Positions 18,307-28,736 of a DNA stretch of 28,736 nt are shown here, piece after piece. The position numbers were made by a program, and so were the translations under genes. Source of the DNA: Pelargonium nanum (Eukaryota > Streptophyta > Magnoliopsida > Geraniales > Geraniaceae). The notes under the pieces were generated by a model. That model saw only the letters and a program-made list of their open reading frames with translations. It was not told the origin of the DNA and made no database searches. The DNA is taken from assembly GCA_036897485.1 (NCBI GenBank), contig JAYMTF010000878.1:1-28736 (forward strand). The letters run 5' to 3'. The stretch's first letter is position 1. Each line of letters opens with the position of its first letter.

Positions 18307-21300
18307 ATGGCGCACGATAGCCCCCTCCTCCCCTGCGACGGAGATGGCGTCTGTATGGCCTGCAAGGCCTCGCCGCCCGACCAGGAGAAGCTCACTTGCA
18401 AGACCTGCGTCACTCCCTGGCACGCCAACTGCCTCCAATCGCTCCGCCCCGATAACCTCGCCTCCACGCTCCAATGGGAGTGTCCCGACTGTTCCGGCGA
18501 GTGCGTCGCCGCAGATGTTTCCGCTCCGGCCGTGGAGCAAGGGAGCCTCGTGGCGGCCATTCGGGCCATCGAGGCTGATGAGTCGCTGACGGAGCGAGAG
18601 AAGGCTGCGAAGCGGCAGCAGTTGGTGAGCGGTGAGAAGGAAGCTGAAGTGGAGAAGGAGAGGAAGGGGAAGAATGTGCTTGATATTCTCAGTGGAACCT
18701 TCAACTGTTCCGTCTGTATGCAGCTGATGGAGCGGCCTGTGACGGTTTGTTTTTCATCTTCTCAGTTTGTGTTGCGTCGAATCTATGATGAAACATTGAC
18801 ATAGCTTCAGATTTTACAGCGTTTTCTTCGTGTGATTAATTGACTCTCTGTTTGAGGTATTATTTTCATGGTGTAATGTGTATAGTTAATTTATATCAGA
18901 TTGAATTGATACATTTGTCTCGTTTATTTTCTATTTTAATTCTTTTTTATTCATAAATGTTTTCAGATTCATGAACTGTCTAATATGCCTTTTAATCTTT
19001 TAGCTTATCTTGACCTAATTTTTATACATGTACTGTTCAATCATATTATTTGTTAGATTTTCAGAGTGATGAGAATGAGTTGTTTCTGCTATATGTTCTT
19101 GGTATTGATTGCTTGGTTAACAGACTCTGTGTCTAATCCAGTATGTTAGTTGGCTTGCAGCTGCTTGCCTTGTTTTGTTTGCGTGGGTCATGAAAGATGC
19201 ATAAATGAAAAACTTGGGGATATGGAAGTAGGTGTATGCACATTAATAATCAGTAGGTTTTTTTTGTACTTGTTTTTGTAGACTCCATGTGGACATAATT
19301 TTTGCTTAAAATGCTTTGAGAAGTGGATTGGGCAAGGAAAGAGATCTTGTGCAAAGTGTCGCACTGCCATTCCTGCCAAAATGGCAAGTCAACCTCGCAT
19401 TAACTCTTCCTTAGTAGCAGCCATTCGAATGGCAAAGATGGCAGATTCAACAGCTTCTCGAGGCTCTCAGAAGGTCTATCAGTATGTGCAAAACCAGGAC
19501 AGACCAGAAAAGGCATATACAACAGAGCGGGCAAAGAAGACAGGGAAAGCCAATGCTGCTAGCGGGAAGATATTTGTCACCATCCCCCCTGATCATTTTG
19601 GGCCCATCACAGCTGAAAATGACCCAGAAAGGAACCAGGGTGTGATGGTTGGGGAATGCTGGGAGGATAGGCTGGAATGCCGTCAATGGGGAGCTCATTT
19701 TCCTCACGTTGCCGGTATTGCTGGGCAGTCAGATTATGGTGCACAGTCAGTGGCACTCTCAGGAGGGTACCAGGATGATGAAGATCATGGTGAATGGTTT
19801 CTCTACACAGGAAGGTGTGTTTTTAATATATCTACATTCTTAACACTCTCGAGATATGAATTTTTACCCCATACCATATTCACAGCTTTTTTCCTAGTTG
19901 TTTGTAAGAACTTATGACATTATTGATCAGTGAACCTGAGTTGTGTAGGTTAAATAGTATGCTAAATAATTTTTAGAGTTAACTAATTCACTTGAGTGAT
20001 GATTTTATTATCTTTTGTATTTTTCTGGCCTTATAGAATATTTACACCAATGCTCTTTTATTTATAATTACTTGTGCAAATGGCAGTGGGGGTAGAGATC
20101 TCAGTGGTAATAAACGAACAAACAAGGAGCAGTCATTTGATCAGAAGTTTGATAAATCTAATGAGGCTCTCCGAGTGAGCTGCAGAAATGGTTATCCAGT
20201 TCGAGTTGTGAGGTAAATATCGTTTACCATGAAATCCTCCTATTTCTTGTGTTGGTGTGGATTAATGAGTTTCCTTCTGTTTACTTGCAATGAAAGTTCA
20301 TGAGTACCCACCAACCAATGATTATAATATGCTTTCTATGTGTTGCAATTTCATTTTGCTTAAGTTGTTTTCTCGCTTAATGTCATAAAAGATGGGGACT
20401 GGGGCTCAAACTTGAGCATTCTATTTCTGCAAGTCTCCATCGAGTGGGATTAATCAACTGTCATGAACTCTCATGTTTAACTATTCAAGTGCTGATTCAA
20501 AGTTTGTATTTTCAAAATGTTGTCCTTTTAGTGAAACCTAGAACTAGCATCATATCGCCATAACATCAGATAATTCTTAGGTTTGGATCCTGGAAAGATT
20601 TTCCATGTTTTAACTATGATAATTCCTTTTAGTACACAATTATATGCAAATATTGCTAAAAATGTGTTTGTTTTTGTTATTCTAAAGGCAGTTGGGAAAT
20701 GCTGAGTGTGAGAGCTATTATTATCCCTGTGCTAATTTCAACTATTGATTTTGTTCTCTCTTGTTCCTGTGTGGCACTTGTTTTTGTACCCTAGTTGACA
20801 ACAACCTGTTCCTTTGATGAGTAGGTCCCACAAGGAGAAAAGATCTGCTTATGCTCCTGAGAAGGGTGTGCGATATGATGGAATATACAGAATTGAAAAA
20901 TGCTGGCGTAAAGTTGGAATTCAAGTAAAATATGATCTAGTTATTCTGAAACTGTTCATTGTATAATGGTTTTTGCTATACAGGTTTACTGATTGGATTT
21001 TCTTTTATTAGGGTTTTAAGGTCTGTCGATATCTATTTGTTAGATGTGACAATGAACCTGCTCCATGGACAAGGTTTGTTTTGGGTCCATTTATCCTATT
21101 AAATTCTATGTTACTTCAAATCTCTCTCTAAATTTTTTCCATTTTTGATTGCAGTGATGACATTGGGGATAGGCCTAGACCTTTGCCATTGATTCCGGAG
21201 CTCAAGAAAGCAACTGACATAATGGAAAGGAAGGAGAGCCCGTCATGGGACTTTGATGTAAGTGGGTTGAGGTTATTCTTTAAGCTTTATTTTACTGGTT

Positions 21301-22405
21301 TGTTGCGACTATTGGAATATCTTGCCCCCCTATTTGATACCCTCACGACTTCATGGAAATGGAATCTGAGCTTGAACCCTTGCCTTGTTAGATCAATTCT
21401 CAATAACCAATGCTGTTACCAGTTTTGGCCTGGAATTCAATTACATTGTCGGACAATGTGCATAACATTTTTTCCATATTTATCAGGAGGAAGATAGTTG
21501 CTGGAAATGGAAAAAGCCTCCACCAGTGAGCAAAAAGTCAGTTAACGTAGTTGATCCTGAGGATAGAAAAAGGTTAAGGAAAGTAATAAGGCAAACACAG
21601 AATACATCTATTAGAGAGAGACTCCTGAAAGGTTTGTTTTCGCTGCATCCCTCCCTGGAGGAAACTTTCATATATTTATATCACTTCCAAAAGTTTGTTT
21701 CGGTTGCTAATGCATATGGAGTAGTAGGATAAAAGCTTTAAACTAATTAACAGGCTGAAATTATGGCACTTATATAATAGTTGGTATGCATGAAAAAACT
21801 TATCTAAATTTTATAGTAACTTTGGTTATTTATCTTATGCAGAGTTCAGTTGTCTTCTCTGCCACAAAGTGATGACCCTTCCTTTAACTACACCATGTGC
21901 TCATAATTTTTGCAAGTCTTGTCTTGAAAATTCCTTTGCCGGAAAGACTTTTGTGCAAGAGAGAAATGCAGGTGGACGATCACTTCGCTCACGGAAAAAT
22001 GTCATGAACTGTCCTTGTTGCCCAACTGACATCTCTGATTTCCTCCGAGATCCTCAGGTGCTGTGCCTTCACTTATATTATGTTCTTATTAATTATGCCT
22101 TTCACGCGACTTTCTTTGATTGACTAAATTGTTACAAGGACACGAGTTTATGGAACTGATTATTACACCAGGTGAATAGAGAGATGATGGATGCAATTGA
22201 ATCTCTGAAAGAAAAAACCGAGGATCCTGTGGAGCAGTTAAGCGAGGAAGAAGCTGATGACATGGAGGGCTATGATGATACCGAAGAGACGAACAAGAAG
22301 GAAGTTGAAACTGTGGACCAATCAATGAAGAATAGTGAAGATGAAAGCAAGACTTGTCCAGAGAAGACTGATGAGGTAAGAAGCAAGAGGAGCAGAAATG
22401 GTTAA
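18307..22405 (+). CDS. ORTH2: VIM/ORTHRUS E3 ubiquitin ligase (PHD-RING-SRA-RING)
   Basis: Nine exons: 18307-18744, 19282-19814, 20087-20212, 20825-20924, 21012-21073, 21155-21257, 21487-21631, 21843-22057 and 22172-22405. All introns are GT-AG and frame is kept, giving 651 residues, near the family's ~645. Domains in order: PHD finger (C16, C19, C31, C34, H39, C42, C59, C62); first RING (C134, C137, C149, H151, C154, C157, C169, C172); SRA domain (about 240-400, [20 protein letters not shown] and [14 protein letters not shown]); second RING (C506, C509, C521, H523, C526, C529, C559, C562); acidic, coil-prone tail. This is the plant counterpart of UHRF1. It binds hemimethylated/methylated cytosine through SRA, reads histone H3, ubiquitinates, and supports CG methylation maintenance with MET1 in the nucleus. 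All ligands appear present, so it should be functional. Exon 1 is markedly GC-rich compared with later exons. VIM1 and ORTH2 are the same name in Arabidopsis; the exact paralogue is not determined. Confidence 0.95.
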
Positions 22406-23300
22406 GGGATTCAAGTCCTCTTCATGATGGTGATTAGCAATTGAAGAGGGAAACAAATATTTTGACAGGAATGAAGAGATTTTGTGAGGGGTTGCATTGC
22501 ATGAAATGAAAAAGAGTACAAACATTTAGAATCTCCTTTTTTGAATGCTTAGTAATTGTACGATATATAGAATACTCTGAAGCATTGCAGGAAAATTGTA
22601 TTCTCCATTCTTCATACTGTGTATTGGATTTCTGAATTCATCAATGAATTGTATGGCATCAACTCTCATCTTCACTATTCTTCAATCTATTTTTATATGA
22701 TGGAGACCAGTGTAATTGTATTTTTTATTATTTATAATTAAAGTATCATATTGATATAGATTAATTTTACTAAGATAGTCAGATATATACCCACAATAAA
22801 AGCTGAAAAAAACTGATTTTGATACAAATTTTTACATTATTATGTAACTACAAGTGTGATTGGAAAATTTATAAATAATCTGCCCTCATTATTAATTAAA
22901 AATTTGTCTAGTAACCCAATTATATATTCCCATTAGCGTTGACTTTATAAACTAAACCATTGCCTATTCGATTTTTGTTACATATCCGAATAAGCGAAGT
23001 GGCATCCCATGATTGAATATCGTGAAAGAAGCGAAGTCAAATCTTTTGGCGAGAGTCAGAGAAGAATCAGCCATTAATATATCTATCTGAACAGTTAATC
23101 TGCACCATCATTTGTTGTCTCATTATCGCTTTCAGTCTGTTGATAAAATGACGCTCCTAATATCTACAATCCATAAACGGACACTACACAACAACACTTA
23201 CCTATTTTTGAATTTTCACTCAACTATCCAAATCAAGATTCAATTCACCATCCACACCCTACGTCTCACTGACGCACATTTCTATCGTCTTACACAATCT
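22406..23300. other. VIM 3' UTR and AT-rich spacer
   Basis: The first ~250 bases after the TAA are probably 3' UTR. From about 22700 the sequence is AT-rich intergenic DNA leading to the ARA1 promoter. No other gene or repeat is recognised. Confidence 0.4.
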
Positions 23301-23373
23301 ACCATATATATATGTATGTATATGTTTGTGATCAATCGGTCAGATTGGTGGTGATTTTCAATTCCAGAGGTTT
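23301..23373 (+). promoter_or_regulatory. TATA-like core promoter and leader of ARA1
   Basis: CCATATATATATG at about 23303-23315 is the best TATA candidate, about 60 bases upstream of the first ATG of the arabinokinase gene. This leaves room for a short 5' UTR. Transcription start is not shown. Confidence 0.35.
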
Positions 23374-26300
23374 ATGAAAATGGGTGCAAAGAAACCATTG
23401 GTGTTTGCTTACTACGTCACCGGTCACGGCTTTGGCCACGCCACTCGAGTCGTCGAGGTACGGTGTTTGTTGTTGTTGTTTTGGGTCCTTTTACTGTTAA
23501 ATGTGGGCTTCGGGTTTGGATTTTGACTTCCTTCGAATTTCTATTATGATCTGGTGAGGTCTGTTTGTGTGGTGAATTTGCAGTGTACCCATTTCGTGAT
23601 TCTTGTTTTGCTAGTACATTTTGGTGCAAAAATTCAAGCTTGTGATACCAGTTAACTGAGGTTGATACTGTTGTCAATATATGTTGCTGGGTTGTTTGAT
23701 TTTTTTGAGTTGTGGCTGATTGGATGAGATCGCTATTTGCTTATCAGGGTCTGTTTGATTTGTAATGTTACACATTTCCCATTTCTTACATTACCGATTA
23801 GCTGAGGCTGTTGATGGTGTGAAAATATGTTGTTCAGATCTGTTCTAAGTTGTGTATTTGTTTAGCTGTGGTGATTGGATGTTTGTTGTCGATCTCTGTG
23901 TCAGTGTGGAGTGAATTTTGAGCTGCAATGAGTGGTATTTGCTAAACAGACCTGTGTTGATGATTGAGATGTTGGTGGTTTGCTTAATTTTCGTTCAATT
24001 CATGAACCTAATCATGCAATGTAATACCCATGTTAAATTGATTTATGTTTCTCTTTAATAACTGATGTGTTTTGTTTTTGCACAGGTGGTTCGCAATCTC
24101 ATTCTAGGTGGGCATGAAGTTCATGTGGTCACTGCTGTTCCTGACTATGTATTCACTTCTGAGATACAATCACCTAATCTTCACCTTCGCAAGGTCAGTT
24201 CAACTGAATTGATTATGTGGGGGAAATGTTTGGTTCTTGTCTTTGCAAATGCAAATTCCTAATTGTAGTCTAATATTTCAAGAAAATGGATTAGTTATCA
24301 TTATTATTGTCTCACCATATTTGATGCCACTTTATTCTGTTGTATACATAATATGGTGGAAGCCTTGTGCACTGGGTTGCCCTTTTTTTCTTTGTAAATC
24401 TGCAAAACAAAATATTAAATTTTCGTGTGCGCAATTAGGTGTTATTGGACTGTGGAGCTGTCCAATCAGACGCTTTGACAGTTGATCGTCTTGCCTCCTT
24501 GGAAAAGGTAGTGTAAATCCTAAAAATGAATTGCAAAGCTAGTTCTGTCTTTCATAATTTGGATAGTTAATATCTTAGTAAAATGACTTGTTGAGTGGTG
24601 GTCATTTCATATCAATGCATTATTTGCCGTCAATCTGATTAATACTATTTCATGCTTCCTATCTATTGTTCACCCCTTCTTTATTTCTTCTAAACTGCTG
24701 AACTGGATGATTGATTGTTGTCCTCAATTTTGTTTTGTGAAGTACACCAACACAGCTGTAATACCCCGGGCTTCCATTATTGCAACAGAGATTGAGTGGC
24801 TAAAGTCTATCAAGGCTGACTTAGTGGTAATAAATTATTACGATGTTTTACATTTTTTTTTGTCATTTGCAACTTTTTTTCGTGGCTATTGTACAAAACC
24901 TGCTATAAGGACATAAAAGTTTTTCCAGTGGAAGCAGTGACAATTTACATGGGAACCATTTCCTTATTTTCCACTCCTGTTCCCTCTTTAACTGTCCATA
25001 CAAAAATAGATGTCCCAAATTGTCTACTTGTCCTTTCAGTAGGAGAAATATTATAGAATTTCCAAAGTATCCTTAATGTTTGCAAAAAGGCAAATAAAAC
25101 AGTTATTTTGTGATAAAGGGATTAATCAGTCCCGATGACATTATTTACCCAACTACCTCCATGAGTACAGGCTTCAGATGTTGTTCCTGTTGCATGCCGA
25201 GCAGCTGCAGATGCTGGAATACCTTCTGTTTGTGTTACCAACTTCAGGTAATTTGTTTATACTTATATCTTGTGATCGGAAAGTTAAGCTATTGCATTGA
25301 AGTTTCTGCCATGTGATAATTTCTTGCAACCCTGAAATATGAAACTTCATATGATTATACTACAGTTTAGTTTCCTCTAGATTTCATATGTACCTCATAA
25401 GTATGGGAAATGTTACATTTGTTGCGTCGTGTTTCAAATGATTGAATTGGAGATATTATTTAACATGCTTTATTTTAGTATTGTTGACCTGCCTAAGTGA
25501 TCAAATAATAGTTTATAAGCAAATAAGCAATTTTTTTAGTTGCATGTGTTAAGTGATTTCATTGCACAAGCACTGAGATGTTAAGTGGATCTATACTTTT
25601 TGGTGGCTCTTAAGTAGTGTGATCATTTGCGTGAATCCGTTTTAAATAATGATTCAAATGGTAAAAAATATCTATAACTCCAACTGGATATCTTTTTCTT
25701 CTTCCAAATATTAGTACTTAAAACAACTCTCCTCAATCCATTCTTTCCCGGAGCCTAGGGCCATTAGCAAAACTAATTGTAGCTTGATGGTGAATGTATG
25801 ATAAAGTCTACACTATCTGATGGAAATAGGAAGGTTTAAACATTTTGTGCTTATATTCAAATGATGGTAATTCATCATTGATCTGAATGTGACGATAAGC
25901 TTTGAAAATCAAGGCAACGATATGATCTTTGCTTAGCATTCTGCTTGGAACTTTATTTTTTCTTCTGTGGCCATACATTTCTCCAATATAGTGTGCCTTA
26001 AATACCACATAATTACAATATACCCCATTTATTAGTTACTTTTCTTGAAACCTTTGCAGTTGGGACTTTATTTATGCGGAATATGTGATGGCTGCTGGAC
26101 ATGAACATCGTTCAATAGTTCTGCAGGTGTGACCTTAAATCTTTTCATTTTCAAGTTACTTTTCATTTGTGGGTTTATGGTACTTTTTCTTCAACTTTGC
26201 CTACTTTCCTAGTTCAAGAGCTTCAGCCCTGGCAATAAATACAAGTTAACTCAAACGAAAATCTCATAAATTAAGAAATTATATTAAATCTATGAAGTGT

Positions 26301-28168
26301 GCACATATATGTGAGGACAACAAATATTAGACAAGGTTGTTGTCTTGTGACCTTGAGGTCATGGGTTCGAGTGAGGGAAACAACCTCTCTATAAAAGCAA
26401 AGGGAAGATTGTGTACATTAATGTCCCTCTCCAAATCTTTCAATGGTGGGAGCCTCGTCCACTGGGCCACCCTTTTTTGTATACTAGTTATTGCATTCTA
26501 CTATTTTAATGCAAACAAACAATAACTTATTAGTATATACATGTTCTCCTATAGCTGATTTCTAGCTGATCTATGCAGATAGCAGAAGATTATGCATTAT
26601 GCGAGTTTCTAATTCGTTTACCAGGACACTGCCCAAGTATGTCTTATATGTTTGTAATTTAGTTAGCCCAGTTTGCTATGATAAGGCTTCCTTTGGTTTA
26701 AACTCTGTCTTTGTGTTGGCCACCTGTGTGCACGTCTTCATGCCCGTGTTTTACTCTTTTGTACCAACTGTGCATGTATTTCGTAGGAATTTTTTTTCTG
26801 CTTTGTTAAAAGTATGCCATTCATCTTGCAGTGCCTGCCTTCCGGGATGTTATCGATGTGCCCCTCGTTGTGAGGAGATTACACAGATCCAGACAAGAGG
26901 TGTTCTATTTTAGCACCTTTTCACTTTGAAATCAGCATGAGTAAAATATGTTGCAAGTTAATTACTTCCTTATGGTGCAGGTCAGGAAAGAGCTTGGAAT
27001 TGAGGATGACACGAAGCTAGTGGTCTTCAATTTTGGTGGGCAGGTGAGTTTTTTGGCATGACATGGTGGTGAATGTTCACTTTCGTCAAAATAGTTCCCT
27101 TTTATTGTCACTTTTACGTTGAACTTTCAAAATAAGAATGTAAGTTTCACAACATGTGTGTATTGCCTTACATATACAGGACGTTTTTCTCATCCAAACT
27201 TTTTCCAGACCCTTATTACTATACCAGATATTTCCTTTTGTGACACACTCTTTCTTTTCTCAATGTATTTCCACTTTTTCAAAAAATCATTTTTTCCCAG
27301 ATAATTTATTCTAAATTCGCCTATGTTACAATCCTGATTCCTGATCACGTGTGACTTTGAAACAGTATTTTCACTTTTTCATAAATCAATTTCTCCCCAG
27401 ATATTTTATTTTTTATATGCATATTATGCTTCAGTGATGGCTAATCCTAATTCCTCATCACTCTTGTCCATCATCTGCAGCCGGCTGGGTGGAATTTAAA
27501 GGAAGATTATCTTCCTTTGGGTTGGAAGTGTGTGGTAAGTTTGTATTTAGTAATATATTTTTTGGGGTACATCTTTTCTATGTAAGAATCGCATGTTATT
27601 TCTCAGATTGGATCTTTTTATTTTATTATTAATTTTTCTTTTTGGCTTCTGATATAGGTCTGTGGTGCTTCTGACAACCAGCAGCTTCCCACCAATTTCA
27701 TCAAGCTTCCAAAAGATGCTTATACCCCTGATGTGATAGCAGCTTCAGACTGCATGCTTGGTATTGTAATTGAAGGCTTTAAGCATAAGTTTTATTAGAG
27801 AGAACAAACAAATTTATCTTAGTTGTTTGTATTCCAGGAAAAATTGGATATGGCACAGTCAGTGAATCTCTGGCATTCAATTTGCCATTTGTCTTTGTAC
27901 GTAGAGATTATTTTAGTGAAGAACCATTTTTGAGAAACATGCTGGAGGTAATACTCACTTTACTTCTCATTTTCTCTCTTCACTAATACTCACCAGTAAG
28001 TACCAAGAGTTTAGAATTCTTCAATATTGTCATTTTCTGTGTAAACAGCACTATCAATGTGGCGTTGAGATGATTAGGAGAGATTTATTCTCTGGACGCT
28101 GGAAACCCTATCTTGAACGTGCTGTTAGCTTGAAACCTTGCTATGATGGAGGTACCAATGGAGGCGAG
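23374..28168 (+). CDS. ARA1: L-arabinokinase, N-terminal part (continues past window)
   Basis: Thirteen exons: 23374-23457, 24086-24193, 24439-24507, 24743-24826, 25171-25247, 26060-26126, 26579-26636, 26832-26899, 26981-27043, 27481-27534, 27658-27760, 27838-27947 and 28049-28168. All introns are GT-AG and frame is continuous for 355 residues. The sequence shows a glycosyltransferase-like N-terminal domain: YYVTGHGFGHATRVVEVV (12-29), DVVPVACRAAADAG, FSWDFIYAEYVMAAG, NFGGQPAGWN and GKIGYGTVSESLAF. These are hallmark segments of plant ARA1. The full protein is about 990 residues. The C-terminal GHMP-kinase domain, which phosphorylates L-arabinose using ATP to give arabinose-1-phosphate for UDP-arabinose salvage in the cytosol, is not in the window. 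The last exon ends GGTNGGE with a GTACCA donor, and no continuing exon is found before 28736. Two introns hold SINE sequence. Confidence 0.93.
24353..24389 (+). mobile_element. 3' fragment of a SINE in ARA1 intron 2
   Basis: The short tail ATGGTGGAAGCCTTGTGCAC..GGGTTGCCC plus a T run matches the 3' end of the SINE at 26334-26478 with about six differences in 36 positions. The same ending is familiar from widespread angiosperm tRNA-derived SINEs. The 5' tRNA-like part is missing, so this is a truncated copy. Confidence 0.65.
26334..26478 (+). mobile_element. tRNA-derived SINE in ARA1 intron 6
   Basis: The element has a B box (GAGGTCATGGGTTCGAGT), a central GGAAACAACCTCTCTATAAA, then GGGAAGATTGTGTACATTAATG. 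It ends GTGGGAGCCTCGTCCACTGG..CACCC followed by TTTTTT. This order matches a widespread family of plant SINEs of the TS/Au style. The A-box region is degenerate. No clear target-site duplication was found. It lies about 100 bases upstream of exon 7. Confidence 0.75.
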
Positions 28169-28637
28169 GTACCACACTTTTCTTAATCTGTCATTGTTTT
28201 TCTGTTTGATAAAGTTTCATGACAATGATTGAGGACAAATGCAGATGATTTTGGATGCCATACTAACATCTCCCTGTTTTAGGACTTGGAATTAACTTCA
28301 ACACAAGATAAATTTGTTGCAGAGATGTTGATCATGAAACTAAATGAAGTGATTTTCATCATATAGCCCCGAATCTAGTCAATAAAATAAACCTAAATGT
28401 TTGTCAATAACCGGTCCTTCTTATCTCTTCACTTTTTTTCTCCTTTAGAATTTTCAATACAAGTAAGATTGGTAATGAGAATTATTCTGGAATGTTAGAA
28501 AATATAAAGAGAATGGTGATGGATGCCATTAAGAATCTTTTCTGATTCAAAATAAGTGTAGCTTCTCCAAATGCAGTGAAGACTGAAGAAACTTCAAAAT
28601 GTGATTGTAGTGAAGAAATGTTTATTATATATATATA
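28169..28637 (+). other. ARA1 intron 13 (partial)
   Basis: T-rich, intron-like sequence following the exon 13 donor. The expected next coding segment of ARA1 (beginning IAAHILQE-like in homologues) is absent through the end of the window, so the intron is at least 568 bases long. No coding exon is supported here. Confidence 0.55.
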
Positions 28638-28736
28638 GGGCTTGAGTATTCTAAGCCAAAATATTTTTGGCTTATGCTAAGCCATCAATGAGGTGATGAC
28701 ACCTCATTAAAAATATTGGATCCGGGCGGGTCGCTC
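28638..28736. mobile_element. possible transposon end with two hairpins
   Basis: After a TA run, two adjacent perfect hairpins occur: TAAGCCAAAA..TTTTGGCTTA (28652-28674, 3-base loop) and AATGAGGTG..CACCTCATT (28687-28708, 4-base loop). GC-rich GGATCCGGGCGGGTCGC follows at the window edge. The sudden change of composition inside an intron suggests an inserted element cut by the window edge. The family is not identified. Confidence 0.35.

Noticed and set aside
18212..18589. 125-codon plus-strand ORF in another frame of VIM exon 1
   Set aside because: Overlaps the verified PHD/RING frame, Arg/Pro-rich product typical of frame-shifted GC-rich exons.
18216..18704. 162-codon ORF antisense to VIM exon 1
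   Set aside because: Shadow of GC-rich coding sequence on the other strand; the plus-strand frame encodes a complete PHD finger and the start of a RING.
21183..21497. 104-codon ORF through VIM exon 6
   Set aside because: Begins inside the real exon and reads into the intron; the GTAAGT donor at 21258 and the [12 protein letters not shown] continuation define the exon end.
28282..28366. Candidate exon 14 of ARA1 after TGTTTTAG
   Set aside because: The translation does not resemble the expected IAAHILQE-type continuation and ends at a stop; treated as intron.

Overview
The window is nuclear DNA of a flowering plant, most likely a eudicot. The evidence is AT-rich intergenic DNA, short exons split by T-rich GT-AG introns, tRNA-derived SINEs, a miniature LTR retrotransposon, and four recognisable plant genes. 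I cannot name the species from sequence alone. Exon models were assembled by hand from splice sites, reading-frame continuity and remembered family sequences. No alignment or transcript evidence was available.

Layout: (1) 1-4150 is mostly non-genic. It has a GC-rich stretch at the very start that may be a first exon, local tandem duplications, a degenerate ~30-bp repeat and one complete reverse-oriented SINE. (2) 4150-10542 (+) is a CW zinc finger plus methyl-CpG-binding-domain protein gene (MBD2 class), with a long non-coding leader region and introns carrying a 149-bp tandem duplication, a TRIM retroelement and a SINE. (3) 12243-15253 (-) encodes a fold-type-I Orn/Lys/Arg decarboxylase with a likely plastid transit peptide, in four exons, one intron being GC-AG. 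(4) 15254-18306 is a 3-kb repeat-rich spacer between two divergent genes: CCGGGTC-rich transposon-like ends, an ~80-bp tandem repeat, a SINE with target-site duplication, and a 29-bp minisatellite. (5) 18307-22405 (+) is a complete VIM/ORTHRUS gene (UHRF1-type PHD-RING-SRA-RING) in nine exons, predicted 651 aa. (6) 23374-28168 and beyond (+) is the 5' part of an L-arabinokinase gene (ARA1): 13 exons encoding the first 355 residues. The GHMP-kinase half lies past the window edge.

The MBD and VIM genes both belong to DNA-methylation reader families and lie about 8 kb apart. Plant genes of this kind are not operonic, so I treat the proximity as a curiosity. The decarboxylase (amino-acid/polyamine metabolism, probably plastid) and the arabinokinase (sugar salvage to UDP-arabinose, cytosol) are unrelated pathways. 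I found no convincing undescribed multi-gene system. The most informative non-genic signals are the tandem TRIM remnant, three SINEs with target-site duplications, the minisatellites between divergent genes, and the duplicated leader exon upstream of the MBD gene.
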